From an uncultured Candidatus Cenarchaeum sp. (GTDB taxonomy: Archaea > Thermoproteota > Nitrososphaeria > Nitrososphaerales > Nitrosopumilaceae): a DNA stretch of 64,000 nucleotides. Under the pieces are notes generated by a model. That model was not told where the DNA came from, made no database searches, and saw nothing but the letters and a program-made list of their open reading frames with translations. A program made the position numbers and the translations under genes. Of this stretch, positions 18,561-27,081 are shown piece after piece. Within the stretch, counting starts at the first letter, position 1, and each line of letters opens with the position of its first letter. The stretch spans positions 2,890,983 to 2,954,982 of the forward strand of contig OY282369.1 of the NCBI GenBank assembly GCA_958295735.1. The letters are read 5' to 3'.

Positions 18561-18592
18561 CATCCGGGGGGGCTTTCCTTCCTGCTTATATG
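18561..18592 (-). promoter_or_regulatory. TATA box and leaderless ATG ahead of the glycosyltransferase
   Basis: On the minus strand CATATAAG is centred near 18588, and 25 nt downstream lies ATG 18563, in frame with the glycosyltransferase. After 13 codons TAG (18522-18524) ends this frame inside three 10-bp AGTTCTCTCT repeats. The ATG is either a short upstream ORF or the original start of a damaged gene. Confidence 0.5.
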
Positions 18593-18612
18593 AGCGTTCG
18601 GCGCGGGGCGGC

Positions 18613-18704
18613 GTGCAGACTTACGTCCAAACCGGAACCACGCCTAGCAACGGCAAGCCACCTCATGATCTCACGCCCAGATCACGATGGACGTAAGTCT
18701 ACAC
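18613..18704. mobile_element. 92-bp element with 16-bp inverted ends, copy 1
   Basis: The left end GTGCAGACTTACGTCC and the right end GGACGTAAGTCTACAC are inverted repeats with one mismatch. Both sides carry GGGGCGGC (18605-18612 and 18705-18712), an 8-bp direct repeat as expected for IS66-type insertion. The interior has no ORF and resembles copy 2 at 23532 throughout. It is probably a non-autonomous (MITE-like) element mobilised by the neighbouring IS66-type transposase, whose ends match. Confidence 0.75.
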
Positions 18705-18712
18705 GGGGCGGC

Positions 18713-20941
18713 GTGTGGACTCACGTCCACTTGCCGGCCGCGCCCAAAAGCTGCCACCGGCCGGCGCCGCGGGGCCCGCCCCCGCCAAGCCGGCGCCGCG
18801 GGGCCCGCCCCCGCCAAGCCGGCGCGGCATCGCGCCCGATCCGGGGCCGGGACGGGCCCCGCCCGGGGCCGGGACGGAATCAGGGGCGGATGCTGCCGCC
18901 CGCGCTGCCCCGGCGCGCGCGCGGGGCGGCATCGCGCGGGCCGCTGCCGGCGGTCAGGCGGCTGCCACCGCCGGGGCCCGCGGCGGCCCGGTGGCGGGAT
19001 GCGCGAACATGTCCCATTCCGGGTCGGCGCGGAGGGCCTTCAGCGCGGCCGACGGCGAGATTCCCAGGCGCCTGCACGTCTGGAACACGGTGCACGTTAT
19101 GGAGAGTCGGCGCATGCCGGCCGCGCTCCTCAGCTGGCGGCGATGCCTCTTTTCCCTGGCCGGCCCCTCGTGTATGGCCTGCTCGACGCGGTTGTTGTGG
19201 CAGGGCATGCCGGGATGCCTCAGGAACGCGAACATGCAGGGCGGCGCGCTGGCGAGGGCGGTGCGCATCGCGTGCTTCTCGCCGTACCCTCCCGCGATCT
19301 CCAGCACCTGCCTCTCCAGCTCCCGGATGGCGGCTTCGCCCGCCGTGTCGATGCGGGAGATCCTCCGGTACATGGCGCGGAGCCGCAGGTACAGCAGCAG
19401 GTGCAGCTCCCCGAGCTTCCCGCCCGCGGAGCGGATCGCGAAGCTCTCGGCGCGCCGCAGCAGGTGGATGAGGCAGATCTGCCTCGCGCCTGTCCCGTTG
19501 TACCCCGAGCACCCGTCGGTCACCATCGGCTTGCCCTTCGCCTCGGGGAAGTACATGTCCAGAACGGCCGCCGCCCTGCTGCCCAGGAACCCCACGCGCA
19601 CCGCATCCCCGCAGCAGACCAGCCACGCGTACCCCCGCTTTCCGAATACGTTGAAGGGGGTCTCGTCGGCCTGCCCCCACCCGTCGCTGTCCCGTATGTG
19701 ATCCGCGACGCGCCGGTCTCCCGGCTCCAGCAGGTCGGCGGCGGCCTCGTGGGCGTTGATGACGGTGGTCGGCGCGAACTTGCACCCGTACAGCTCCTCC
19801 ACGAGCTCGGCGACGGACGCGTACGACGGGGCTTTCGCGATGCAGGCGACCGCGGACCAGAGCAGCTCGATTCCCATGTGCGTGCCCGGAATAGACTCCG
19901 ACTTTGCCGTGCTGATCCTGCAGCACCTCGCGCACCAGGCCCGCCCGGCCGAGATGCAGGAGACCCTGATCTTCCCGTCGGCGCCCAGCTCGACGTACAG
20001 CTTGTTGCGGGGCCGCTCCGCGTGCAGATGCTCGGCCAGCCCGCAGCACTCGCACGCGGAAAGGCGGGCGTAGCGCGTCTCCTCCGACTTGCGCGAGTGC
20101 GACACCCCCTTGTGCCCGACGGGCGGGCCCATCTTCTTCCTCGGCTTGCGATCGCTGTCGTGCGCGCCGTGCTCCCTGCGGAACTTGGCCCTGTCGGCGT
20201 TGTACCTTTCCGCATCGGGCTTGTTGTAGCTGTCGCACGAGTTGATCCGCTTCTCGGCCTTTTTCAGCTTCGCGGCCAGCTCGCCGCACCCCGCGCAGGC
20301 GGCGCCCTTCTCCGCCCCGGCCGGCTCGGGGGCGGCGGTGCTCCTCTCCGCCACGGCCGCATCGCGGCCGCCGCCTCCGCCCCGCGCCGCCGCCGCGTTC
20401 TCCGCCTTGTTGCCCAGCGCCGCCGCCAACTCGGCCCTGAGGCGGTCGATTTCGCCCTGACGCCTGTCAAGTTCCAGCTTGTTCTCGGCGCAGCCGGCGT
20501 GCTGCGCCTCCACGACCCTGGGGCGGTCGATTTCACTATGCGTTTCGGCCGACTCCTGCCGCCTGTCCTCAACGTATTCCGCGTGCTTTGCCTCCAGGGC
20601 AGTCATGCGGCGGGTCACCGCCACCAGCTCCCTCCGCACCAGCACCGTTTGAGTCGGGCATGTCTAGTGTTACGCGCGTGCGGGCCTCAAGCGCGCGTGC
20701 TGACAACCGTCGACAAGATGGCGAAACAACGTTGACCCGCAGCGCGCCCCGCGGCCCTCCGACAGGACGGAATGCCCGCCTTCCGGCGACATGATGCGGT
20801 TCGACCGGTACGCCCGCCGCCGGCGCCCCTCCGGCAGGACGGAATGCCCGCCTTTAGGCAGCCCCGCGCCTGCCGGCGCACCGCTCGCTTGCGAGGCGGC
20901 CCCCCGTCAGGCGCGGCTGGGCAATGGACGCAAGTCTACGC
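18713..20941 (-). mobile_element. IS66-type insertion sequence
   Basis: The left end GTGTGGACTCACGTCC (18713) and the right end GGACGCAAGTCTACGC (20926-20941) are imperfect inverted repeats and match the ends of the two 92-bp elements. One transposase gene on the minus strand fills most of it. No clean target duplication is seen: the left flank GGGGCGGC is shared with the abutting 92-bp element, and the right flank is different. Confidence 0.65.
18954..20645 (-). CDS. IS66-family transposase
   Basis: The 563-residue product has a coiled-coil N-terminus, a Zn-binding-like CxxC region (CAGCGELAAKL; CECCGLAEH; WCARCC) and the DDE domain: D in GWGQADETPFNVFG, D in MVTDGCSGYNG, and E in NNRVEQAIHEG, the hallmark of IS66. 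The IS66 C-terminal region follows (SITCTVFQTCRRLGISP). GTG 20645 is the first start in frame; ATG 20606 is an alternative. No accessory TnpA/TnpB genes are seen. The frame is intact, so the element may be active. Confidence 0.85.
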   Translation of the reverse strand: MLVRRELVAVTRRMTALEAKHAEYVEDRRQESAETHSEIDRPRVVEAQHAGCAENKLELDRRQGEIDRLRAELAAALGNKAENAAAARGGGGGRDAAVAERSTAAPEPAGAEKGAACAGCGELAAKLKKAEKRINSCDSYNKPDAERYNADRAKFRREHGAHDSDRKPRKKMGPPVGHKGVSHSRKSEETRYARLSACECCGLAEHLHAERPRNKLYVELGADGKIRVSCISAGRAWCARCCRISTAKSESIPGTHMGIELLWSAVACIAKAPSYASVAELVEELYGCKFAPTTVINAHEAAADLLEPGDRRVADHIRDSDGWGQADETPFNVFGKRGYAWLVCCGDAVRVGFLGSRAAAVLDMYFPEAKGKPMVTDGCSGYNGTGARQICLIHLLRRAESFAIRSAGGKLGELHLLLYLRLRAMYRRISRIDTAGEAAIRELERQVLEIAGGYGEKHAMRTALASAPPCMFAFLRHPGMPCHNNRVEQAIHEGPAREKRHRRQLRSAAGMRRLSITCTVFQTCRRLGISPSAALKALRADPEWDMFAHPATGPPRAPAVAAA

Positions 20942-20957
20942 ACTATACAAAAGCAAA
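20646..20957. other. Between IS66 transposase and deaminase: paired direct repeats
   Basis: CAGGACGGAATGCCCGCCTT occurs at about 20765 and again at about 20836. The IS right end lies at 20926-20941. No ORF here is convincing. Confidence 0.45.
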
Positions 20958-20993
20958 CAATTATACCGTCCCTCGCCGATCGCCGGCATCTTG
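20958..20993 (+). promoter_or_regulatory. TATA box of the deaminase gene
   Basis: CAATTATACC is centred near 20963, about 28 nt before TTG 20991. A second TATA-like box, ACTATACAAAAG, lies just outside the IS end at 20942-20953 and could serve an upstream transcript. Confidence 0.5.
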
Positions 20994-22460
20994 GCTGGCG
21001 AACACAGGCCGGAACTAGTCATCTGCGTGATCGGCGCGCTGGGGACGGACATGGACTGCGTCTGCGACGCGATCGCCAAGGCGCTGGCCCGGGTCAAGTA
21101 CAGCTCGGAAATCATCGATCTCGGCGCCGTGCTGTCGGAGGTCACGGGCCTGGGGGCGCCCGCGAGGGAAGGCGCCGAGCACGACAGGATCTCGTCCAGG
21201 ATGGATCGCGGCAACGAGCTGGAAAGGAGAGTGTGGCCCGGCGCCGCCGCGGTCTTGGCGGTGGCCAGGATGCTGCGGTCGCGCAGGAACATCACGGGAT
21301 CCGTGGCGGAGCCGGCCGCCGGCCACGCCTACGTGCTAAAGTCGGTCACGCGCATCAGCGAGATCAATGCGCTGCGCGTAATATTCGGCGGGCAGCTCCT
21401 GATCGTCTCCGCGTACTCGCCGAGGGACGCGAGGATAAGGGAGCTGGAGAAAAAGGTGGGGGACGGCGCCGAGCGCCTCATAGACAGGGACCACCGCGAG
21501 GAGGGCGGCGCCGGGCAGCTGGTGGGGATCGCGTACCGCGTGGCGGACTGCTTCGTGACTGCGTCGGATCCGGCCTCCGTCCGGCCCATGGTCGACCGGC
21601 TCGTCGGGCTGGTGTTCGGCAACCCCTTCATCACCCCGACCGCGGAGGAGGCGGGCATGTCCCACGCGTTCACCAGCTCCTTCCAGTCCTCGTCCATGTC
21701 CCGGCAGGTGGGGGCGGCCGTGCGGGACGCCAACGGCGACCTGGTCGCCTTCGGCTTCAACGAGGTGCCAAAGGCGGGGGGCGGGGCGTACGCGGAGGGG
21801 GACGAGAACGACAGGCGCGAGTTCAGGATCGGGCACGACTCGAACCAGAAGGAGCGCGAGGGAATGCTCGCGGACGCGCTCACGCTGATCGGGAGGGCCG
21901 GCCTGCTCACGGCGGAATGCGAGGGCCTGAGCGGCGAGGAGATCGCGGCCGCGGCGCGCCGATCCGCCGATCTGTCGGGGATGAAGATCATGGACGTGAC
22001 CGAGTACAGCAGGGAGATGCACGCCGAGATGGACGCCATCGTGGGCGCCGCCAGGCGCGGCGCGTCCGTGAGGGGCGGCATCATGTACTGCACCACGTTC
22101 CCCTGCCACGTCTGCGCGAAGCTCATCGTGGCCGCCGGCATGCGGCTACTAGTCTTCGTCGAGACGTACGAGAAGAGCCACGCCGGGGAGATGTTCGCCG
22201 ACTCGATCAGCGTGGGAAGCCCGCAGGAGGGCAAGGTGCACTTCAAGCCGTTAGACGGCATCTCGCCCAGGCGCCACGCCGACCTCTTCGCCATGGGCAG
22301 GCGCAAGGACGCGTCCGGCAGGAAGGCGGAATGGAATGCCGCCGAGGCCGCCCCGAGGCTGCTCCCCTACGGGGAGTCCCTGAAGAAGGCGGATGCGGCC
22401 GTGGACCTCCTGCTCAAAACAATGGCCGAAAACGGCCTCTCGCTGAACCATGCCGAATGA
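20991..22460 (+). CDS. AvcD-like antiviral dCTP/dCMP deaminase
   Basis: The 489-residue product has an N-terminal nucleotide-kinase-like domain (starting LVICVIGALGTDMDCVCDAI) and a C-terminal cytidine/deoxycytidylate deaminase domain. The zinc and proton-shuttle motifs are complete: H-A-E near residue 344 (EMHAEMDAIVGAARRG) and PCHVC with Cys near 372 and 375. This two-domain layout is that of AvcD-type anti-phage deaminases, which deplete dC nucleotides during infection. TTG 20991 is chosen because a TATA box lies 28 nt upstream and it gives the expected N-terminus; the frame is open upstream without homology-like content. It overlaps the next small gene by 11 nt. Confidence 0.82.
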   Translation: MAGEHRPELVICVIGALGTDMDCVCDAIAKALARVKYSSEIIDLGAVLSEVTGLGAPAREGAEHDRISSRMDRGNELERRVWPGAAAVLAVARMLRSRRNITGSVAEPAAGHAYVLKSVTRISEINALRVIFGGQLLIVSAYSPRDARIRELEKKVGDGAERLIDRDHREEGGAGQLVGIAYRVADCFVTASDPASVRPMVDRLVGLVFGNPFITPTAEEAGMSHAFTSSFQSSSMSRQVGAAVRDANGDLVAFGFNEVPKAGGGAYAEGDENDRREFRIGHDSNQKEREGMLADALTLIGRAGLLTAECEGLSGEEIAAAARRSADLSGMKIMDVTEYSREMHAEMDAIVGAARRGASVRGGIMYCTTFPCHVCAKLIVAAGMRLLVFVETYEKSHAGEMFADSISVGSPQEGKVHFKPLDGISPRRHADLFAMGRRKDASGRKAEWNAAEAAPRLLPYGESLKKADAAVDLLLKTMAENGLSLNHAE

Positions 22461-22650
22461 GAAGGCTTATACCGAAGCCCTGCCAGCCCGTACCGTGGAA
22501 GAAAAACTCAAGAAGGGCTGGCTGAGGGAAGAGGTGGAACTGTCGCAAAAGCGCTACGCAAAGATGCCCCAGTGGGAAAAGGACATGTACGCTGCCCAGT
22601 TTGATCACGCGCGAGAGCTGGCAGAGTCAAGCAGGGGCGCGTTCGGCTGA
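22450..22650 (+). CDS. Small protein coupled to the deaminase
   Basis: The 66-residue charged, probably helical product (KAYTEALPARTVEEKLKKGW, then SQKRYAKMPQWEKDMYAAQF) starts at ATG 22450, inside the last codons of the deaminase gene, so the two are probably translationally coupled. A paralogue of the same length lies 500 bp downstream (23153-23356). I do not recognise the family. Its position suggests a partner or modulator of the deaminase, which is inference. Confidence 0.65.
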   Translation: MPNEKAYTEALPARTVEEKLKKGWLREEVELSQKRYAKMPQWEKDMYAAQFDHARELAESSRGAFG

Positions 22651-23152
22651 CCGTCGGGAAAAAAGACCCGCGCAATTCCCGGCCGGGGCGAGAGTAAGCC
22701 GCCAGGCGCACCGCTTCCCGGCCGCGGATTCCCGGAGGCGGGGCGGCGCCGGGCGGGATCGCGGCGCGCTTCGGATCCCGGCGGAATGTCCCGGCGGGCC
22801 GGCCGCGGCCGCGCGCGGGATCCAACTGCGGGACCTGCCGCGCGGGGACCGGCGCGGGCGATCGCCGGCGGGCGGCGCCGGGGGATCGAGGCGGGCCGGC
22901 CGCGCGGCCTCGCCCCGCGCCGGCAGGGCCGCGGCGGCCGGCGGAGCGCGGCCTGATCGCGGGCCCTCCGGGTGATGCATCGCCGGCCGGCAAGCCGGCT
23001 TTGCCGCGCCGACTGCGCGGGCGGGCGCAGGGACGCGTCCGGCGGGCGGACCGAGATGCCGCCGGGGTTGCCCTGACGCGCGGACTGCCCGGATGGGGAG
23101 GATGCGGCCGCGGGCGGGCGGCCCGCCCAAAGCTGCGGCCTCCAGACGGACG
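22651..23152. other. GC-rich stretch without a supported gene
   Basis: It separates the two small paralogues. Frames are open on both strands but show only composition-driven Arg/Pro/Gly/Ala sequence. Confidence 0.45.
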
Positions 23153-23356
23153 ATGCGGGGCGAGAATGCGCACGCCAAGGCCCTGCCAGCCCGCACCATG
23201 GAAGAAAAACCCGTGAAGGGCCGGCTGAAGGAAGAGGCGGAAACTGCGGCAAGGCGCTGCGAAGAGATGCCCCGGCGGAAAAAGTACCCGCTTCCCCCGG
23301 CCGGCGCCCGCACGCCAGGCGGCGGGCCCCAGAAGGCCCGCGGGATCGCGGTCTGA
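23153..23356 (+). CDS. Paralogue of the deaminase-coupled small protein
   Basis: 67 codons from ATG 23153. The first 45 residues align with the protein at 22450 (AKALPARTMEEKPVKGRLKE versus TEALPARTVEEKLKKGWLRE, then a CEEMPRRKK / YAKMPQWEK match), also at the DNA level (CCCTGCCAGCCCG is shared). The C-terminal third has diverged to Pro/Gly-rich sequence. No deaminase copy precedes it and no TATA box is clear, so it may be a decaying duplicate. Confidence 0.45.
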   Translation: MRGENAHAKALPARTMEEKPVKGRLKEEAETAARRCEEMPRRKKYPLPPAGARTPGGGPQKARGIAV

Positions 23357-23531
23357 GCGGCTTTTCCCGCGGCGGGCCCCCCGCCCCCGCGGCCCCTTGG
23401 GGCGCGGATCCTCCGCGCGCTTGCCCCCGCGCGGGCCGCTTTCCGGGCGCGATTCCCCGCCCCCGCTTCCGCCCCCGCCGCCGCGGCGGGGGCCCCGAGG
23501 CCGTTCCGGGACGGCGCGGGCCCGGGCCCCC

Positions 23532-23623
23532 GTGTAGACTTACGTCCAAACCGAAACCACGCCTAGCGGCAACAAACCACCCCCCGATCTCACGCCTGGA
23601 TCACAACGGACGTAAGTCTACAC
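23532..23623. mobile_element. 92-bp element with 16-bp inverted ends, copy 2
   Basis: GTGTAGACTTACGTCC and GGACGTAAGTCTACAC are perfect inverted ends. Length and interior match the copy at 18613 (AACCACGCCTAGC; GATCTCACGCC; GATCACRAYGG). The right flank is GGGGCGGC, as for copy 1, but the left flank is different, so no target duplication is visible. Confidence 0.72.
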
Positions 23624-24000
23624 GGGGCGGCGCCGGGGGTTCCGGCGGCGGGAGCCCCGCCCGCCCCGCGCATCCCGAAAGCCGCGCGAAAAGCGCCGCC
23701 CGGGCGGGGGGCATGGCGGCGGGCGGGGGGCTTCGGGCGCGACGGGGGGGGGGGAGAGCGCGGCGGCTGCCCGGCAGTCCCGGCTGCCGCCTTCCCCGCG
23801 CGGGTCGCGCCGCCCCGCCGGAATGCGCCCCCCGTGCGGCCCTCCCGCGCGGCGCGATCCGGGAGGCGCGGATCCGCGGGAGCGGGACCGCCCCCTTCCC
23901 GCCCCGCGCGGGCCTGCGCCCGGGCCGGGACCGCGCCCGGCAGCGGCGGGCCGGCCCCGCCCCCGGCGCGCCTATATTGGGGCGCGCGCGCCGGGGTCGC

Positions 24001-24816
24001 GTGCGGCTCTCCGTTGCCATCCCTGACTCGTGCCTCGCCGACGAGTCGACTCGGGAGGGCAAGTCCCGCAAGATCTCGCAGGCGGCGCGGGCCTGCGCCA
24101 CGGCCGGGGCGGAGCGCGTTATAGTGTACAAGGACGGGGGCCCCGAGGCCGACAGGCGCCTGATGGTCGCGGTGCTGCGATACATGGAGGCGCCGCCGTT
24201 CCTGCGCAAGAAACTGTTCAGGGTGACCGGCGAGCTCGGGAGCGCGGGGGTGCTCGCGCCGCTGAACATACCGAGCCACGCGGCGCCGGCCGATCCCCGG
24301 AAGATAAGGGAGGGGGACGTCAGGGAGGGCGTCGTCGCGAGGGGGCGCGGGCCGGGGGGGCGCGGGGCGGCCGACATAGGGACGGGCAGGGCCGTGCCGT
24401 ATGTAGGGGGCGGGAGGCCGGGGGAGCGCGTCACGCTGCGGATGTCCGGGAGGCATCCGGGGCTGTCCGGGACGGCGATCCGGCGGGAGGATGCCGGGGC
24501 GTACTGGGGGTACGAGGCGAAGGGGAAGGGGACGCTCGCCTCGCTGCTGTCCGGGTGGGAAGGCAGGGCGCTGCTCACGTCGAGGAAGGGCAGGCGGGCC
24601 TCCGCCGCCGACCTGCGCTGGTGCGCCGGGCACGGCGGGGAGCTGCTGGTGGCCTTCGGCTCCACGGACAGGGGCATCCACGACATATTGGGCCCGGCCG
24701 TCAGGGGCCTGCAGGACTGCCGGATACTCAACTTCTACCCCGGCCAGGCCACGGAGACGGTCCGGCTGGAGGAGGCGATGCACGGGGTGCTGTGCGCCGT
24801 GCGGTCCGGGCCGTAG
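24001..24816 (+). CDS. SPOUT RNA methyltransferase, DUF171/C9orf114-like
   Basis: Predicted S-adenosylmethionine-dependent RNA methyltransferase of the trefoil-knot (SPOUT) superfamily, 271 aa. It opens with RLSVAIPDSCLADESTREGK and continues QAARACATAGAERVIVYKDG, LRYMEAPPFLRKKLF and AGVLAPLNIPSH, a pattern typical of this family. The C-terminal knot region is LLVAFGSTDRGIHDIL and LNFYPGQATETVRLEEAM. GTG 24001 lies 26 nt after CCTATATTGG, which fits a leaderless mRNA. In many archaea this gene directly precedes rpl3; here 5 kb of other DNA separates them. Confidence 0.82.
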   Translation: MRLSVAIPDSCLADESTREGKSRKISQAARACATAGAERVIVYKDGGPEADRRLMVAVLRYMEAPPFLRKKLFRVTGELGSAGVLAPLNIPSHAAPADPRKIREGDVREGVVARGRGPGGRGAADIGTGRAVPYVGGGRPGERVTLRMSGRHPGLSGTAIRREDAGAYWGYEAKGKGTLASLLSGWEGRALLTSRKGRRASAADLRWCAGHGGELLVAFGSTDRGIHDILGPAVRGLQDCRILNFYPGQATETVRLEEAMHGVLCAVRSGP

Positions 24817-25434
24817 GGGGGAGGGCGCGACGGCGGCGGCCGGCGGAGCCGCGCGTCCCGCCGCCGGAAGCGCGCGGGCGGCGCCGGGGGACGTGGGACG
24901 CCCGCGGGCGGCGCCGGGGATATATTCCCGGTGACGCGCGGCTAGAGCCGGTCGATCAGGGCGCCCGCGATGCGCCTTTCCGCGATCCGCCGCGACGCGC
25001 GGCGCGCGCCGGGCCGCGCCGCCGATGCGGATGCGGAGAGTCTGGGAGCGGGGGGGAGCGCCGCGGTCCGCGTTCGCGCGGCTGGTGGCCGGATCCGCGC
25101 CGGAGATCGTCGGGACGGGCGCGGGCGGGCGGGGCCGTTGCCGCCGGCGCGCGGCCCGGCGCGTTTTCAAATTCCGGCGCGCGCCGGGCCCGCGCCCTTT
25201 CCCGGCAGCCCCCGCCTCCCGCCGCGGCCCCTCCGGGCAGGCCCGGCGGCCGCGCCCGGTTCCGGAAACGGCCCGCGCGCGATCCCCTGCCCGGCGGGCC
25301 CGTGCCCGCCGCCCCGGGGATCCGGCTGCCCGGCCGCGCGGGCGCGGGGGCCGCGCCCCGCCGGAACGGGCCGCCGCGCCGCCCCGGCGCGCCCGGGCCG
25401 CGGGACGGGCCCGGCGCCGGATGCCCGCGCCGCG
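24817..25434. other. Intergenic stretch with an orphan TATA-like box
   Basis: GGATATATTCCC at about 24917 resembles a promoter, but no credible gene follows on either strand. On the minus strand a short frame ending at 24942 reads RIAERRIAGALIDRL, possibly the tail of a lost gene. Confidence 0.4.
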
Positions 25435-26514
25435 TCAGCCGCCGGGGGGCCGCTCCAGCCGCTGCCTGCGCCACTTGGCCGCGAGGGGCCCGTACAGGCC
25501 GGTGCCGCTGCCGATCTCGCCGAACGCCAGGGCCAGGTTGGCCAGGCCCGCTACCGTGTTGAACGCGCGGCGGAACCGCTCCGGGGTCCAGTCGAACGGC
25601 GCGCGGAGTATCCTGTGCTTCCTCAGCCGCCGCGGCGCGCGCCCGATCGCCGGCCCCGGGCCGCCGGGCCCCCCGCCCGCGGCCGCCGCCGGCGTCCCCC
25701 CGGGATCCGCCGCGCCCGGGAACGTTTCGGCCACCCAGTCCAGCACGGCGGCGGCGCTCCGGCGGCCGGGAAGCGCCCCGCCGGCGTGCAGCACCATCCC
25801 CTCCGGGCTGACCGCCGCCGCCACGCCCGAGCGGCTCATCCCCACGTTGCCGGAAAGGCGGCCGATCCGCCCCGCGGCCCGCCCGCGGAGCTCCTGGATC
25901 CAGTCCTCCGGCTGCGTGTCGTCGTACCCGGGCCGCGCGAGGGGCATCCGGGCCCGGACCACCCGCAGCTCGCCCCCGCCGCCGCCGGCGAACCTCCCGC
26001 GCTCCCCGTCCGTCCCGCACGCGGCCACCTCGGCGGAGATCCTGTCGGGCGTGGGCAGGATGTCCTCCAGCACGGGCCCGCACGCGCGGAGGTACCCGCG
26101 GACGTCGACCGCGTCCGTCACGAACTGGGTGGCCAGCTGCCACCGCGCCCCGCCGGACCTGCAGCGTATGAGCACGAGCAGCAGGGCCTGCGCGCTCTCG
26201 AGCGCGTGCCTGCTGCCGGGATCCGGCGCGCCCGCGCCGCCGCCGGCGAACAGCGGGGCCATCTTCCTCCGCCCGATCTCCTCGCCGAACAGGGTCAGCA
26301 GGTAGCCGAACTGCCCCGTCGTCAGCCCGGTGCACGACTTTAGGAGCCTCGGGTCGCGCATGGAGGCGTCCATAACCTCCAGCATGCGCAAGGCGAGGGG
26401 ATCGCCGCCCGCGCGCCTTTCCCAGGCGGCCGACCTCCGGAGCGCCGGCCCGTCCTCCGGCCGCCCGCTCCCTTCCCGGAGCCCGGCCGGCCCCCGCCCG
26501 CCCTGGTCCTGCAT
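25435..26514 (-). CDS. Transposase-derived protein without catalytic residues
   Basis: The 359-residue product is related to the IS5-like transposases at 48927 and 61795 (LLKSCTGLTTGQFGYLLTLF; LEDILPTPDRISAEVAACGT; RKHRILRAPFDWTPERFRRA; TGLYGPLAAKWRRQRLERPP). The catalytic positions are gone: the DGTRxPxxRPS block reads VVRARMPLARPG, the GDxGFQG block is missing, and the HTH DQSTVCRY reads DAVDVRGY. The frame nevertheless is unbroken, and ATG 26514 lies about 25 nt after a TATA-like GTAAATTC. This may be a domesticated protein or a decaying copy that stays open because of GC content. Confidence 0.6.
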   Translation of the reverse strand: MQDQGGRGPAGLREGSGRPEDGPALRRSAAWERRAGGDPLALRMLEVMDASMRDPRLLKSCTGLTTGQFGYLLTLFGEEIGRRKMAPLFAGGGAGAPDPGSRHALESAQALLLVLIRCRSGGARWQLATQFVTDAVDVRGYLRACGPVLEDILPTPDRISAEVAACGTDGERGRFAGGGGGELRVVRARMPLARPGYDDTQPEDWIQELRGRAAGRIGRLSGNVGMSRSGVAAAVSPEGMVLHAGGALPGRRSAAAVLDWVAETFPGAADPGGTPAAAAGGGPGGPGPAIGRAPRRLRKHRILRAPFDWTPERFRRAFNTVAGLANLALAFGEIGSGTGLYGPLAAKWRRQRLERPPGG

Positions 26515-26639
26515 GCCGCGCCCCCGCGCGCCGCGAATTTACCCGTTTCGCGGGCCCGGCTGCCGGCCGGCCGGCGGGCCGCCCCCCGGGGAAGGCCCCG
26601 GGACGAAGGGATAAATCGCCCGCCGCCGCGCCGTTGCGG

Positions 26640-26792
26640 TTGGCTGGCGGCGGATCCGGGAGGGGCGGCGGGAGGGCGTTCCTGCTGCTGGCCATCGGCA
26701 TGGGGGCTGCCGGGATCGCGGTGGGCGGCATGACGGCGTGGAACGCGCTGGCGGGGGCCGGCATCGTGCCGGGCGGCGCCGTCCTCCCGTAG
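26640..26792 (+). CDS. Small single-helix membrane protein
   Basis: TTG 26640 starts a 50-codon frame with one hydrophobic helix (AFLLLAIGMGAAGIAVGGMT) after a Gly/Arg-rich N-terminus. GGATAAATCG (centre about 26612) lies 28 nt upstream, the spacing seen at other leaderless genes here. TTG 26634 is an in-frame alternative. Family unknown. Confidence 0.4.
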   Translation: MAGGGSGRGGGRAFLLLAIGMGAAGIAVGGMTAWNALAGAGIVPGGAVLP

Positions 26793-27081
26793 GCGGGCCC
26801 GCCGCCGAATCCGGATCGGCGGGGGCGCCCCCGCGCCGCGCCGGCTTTCCGCCGCGATCCCGGAGCGGAATCGGGAGGCCCGCCGCCCGGAGCGGCTTCC
26901 GTCCGGACCCGGGCGCGGCGCCGCTGGCTCAAAACCTTATATGCCGACCGGCCGCGCGGACCGCATGGGCGCGCGGGGATCCGGCGGGGCGCGGGGGGGC
27001 GCGGGGGCCGCCCCGGAGGGCGCGGGGGGCCCCGGCGGGATGCGGCCCGGCGCGGCCGGCGGATCCGGGTAGGGGCGGCCG

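Noticed and set aside
23524-23631. Target-site duplication around the second 92-bp element
   Set aside because: The right flank is GGGGCGGC but the left flank is GGGCCCCC, so only copy 1 has a matching pair.
2115-27072. General read-through of TAG (pyrrolysine or suppression) because several genes have in-frame TAG
   Set aside because: Ribosomal genes L22, L14, S4e, S8 and L6 end with TAG at the expected position, so TAG is a true stop. The interrupted genes are mobile or already damaged, and one of the stops is TAA.
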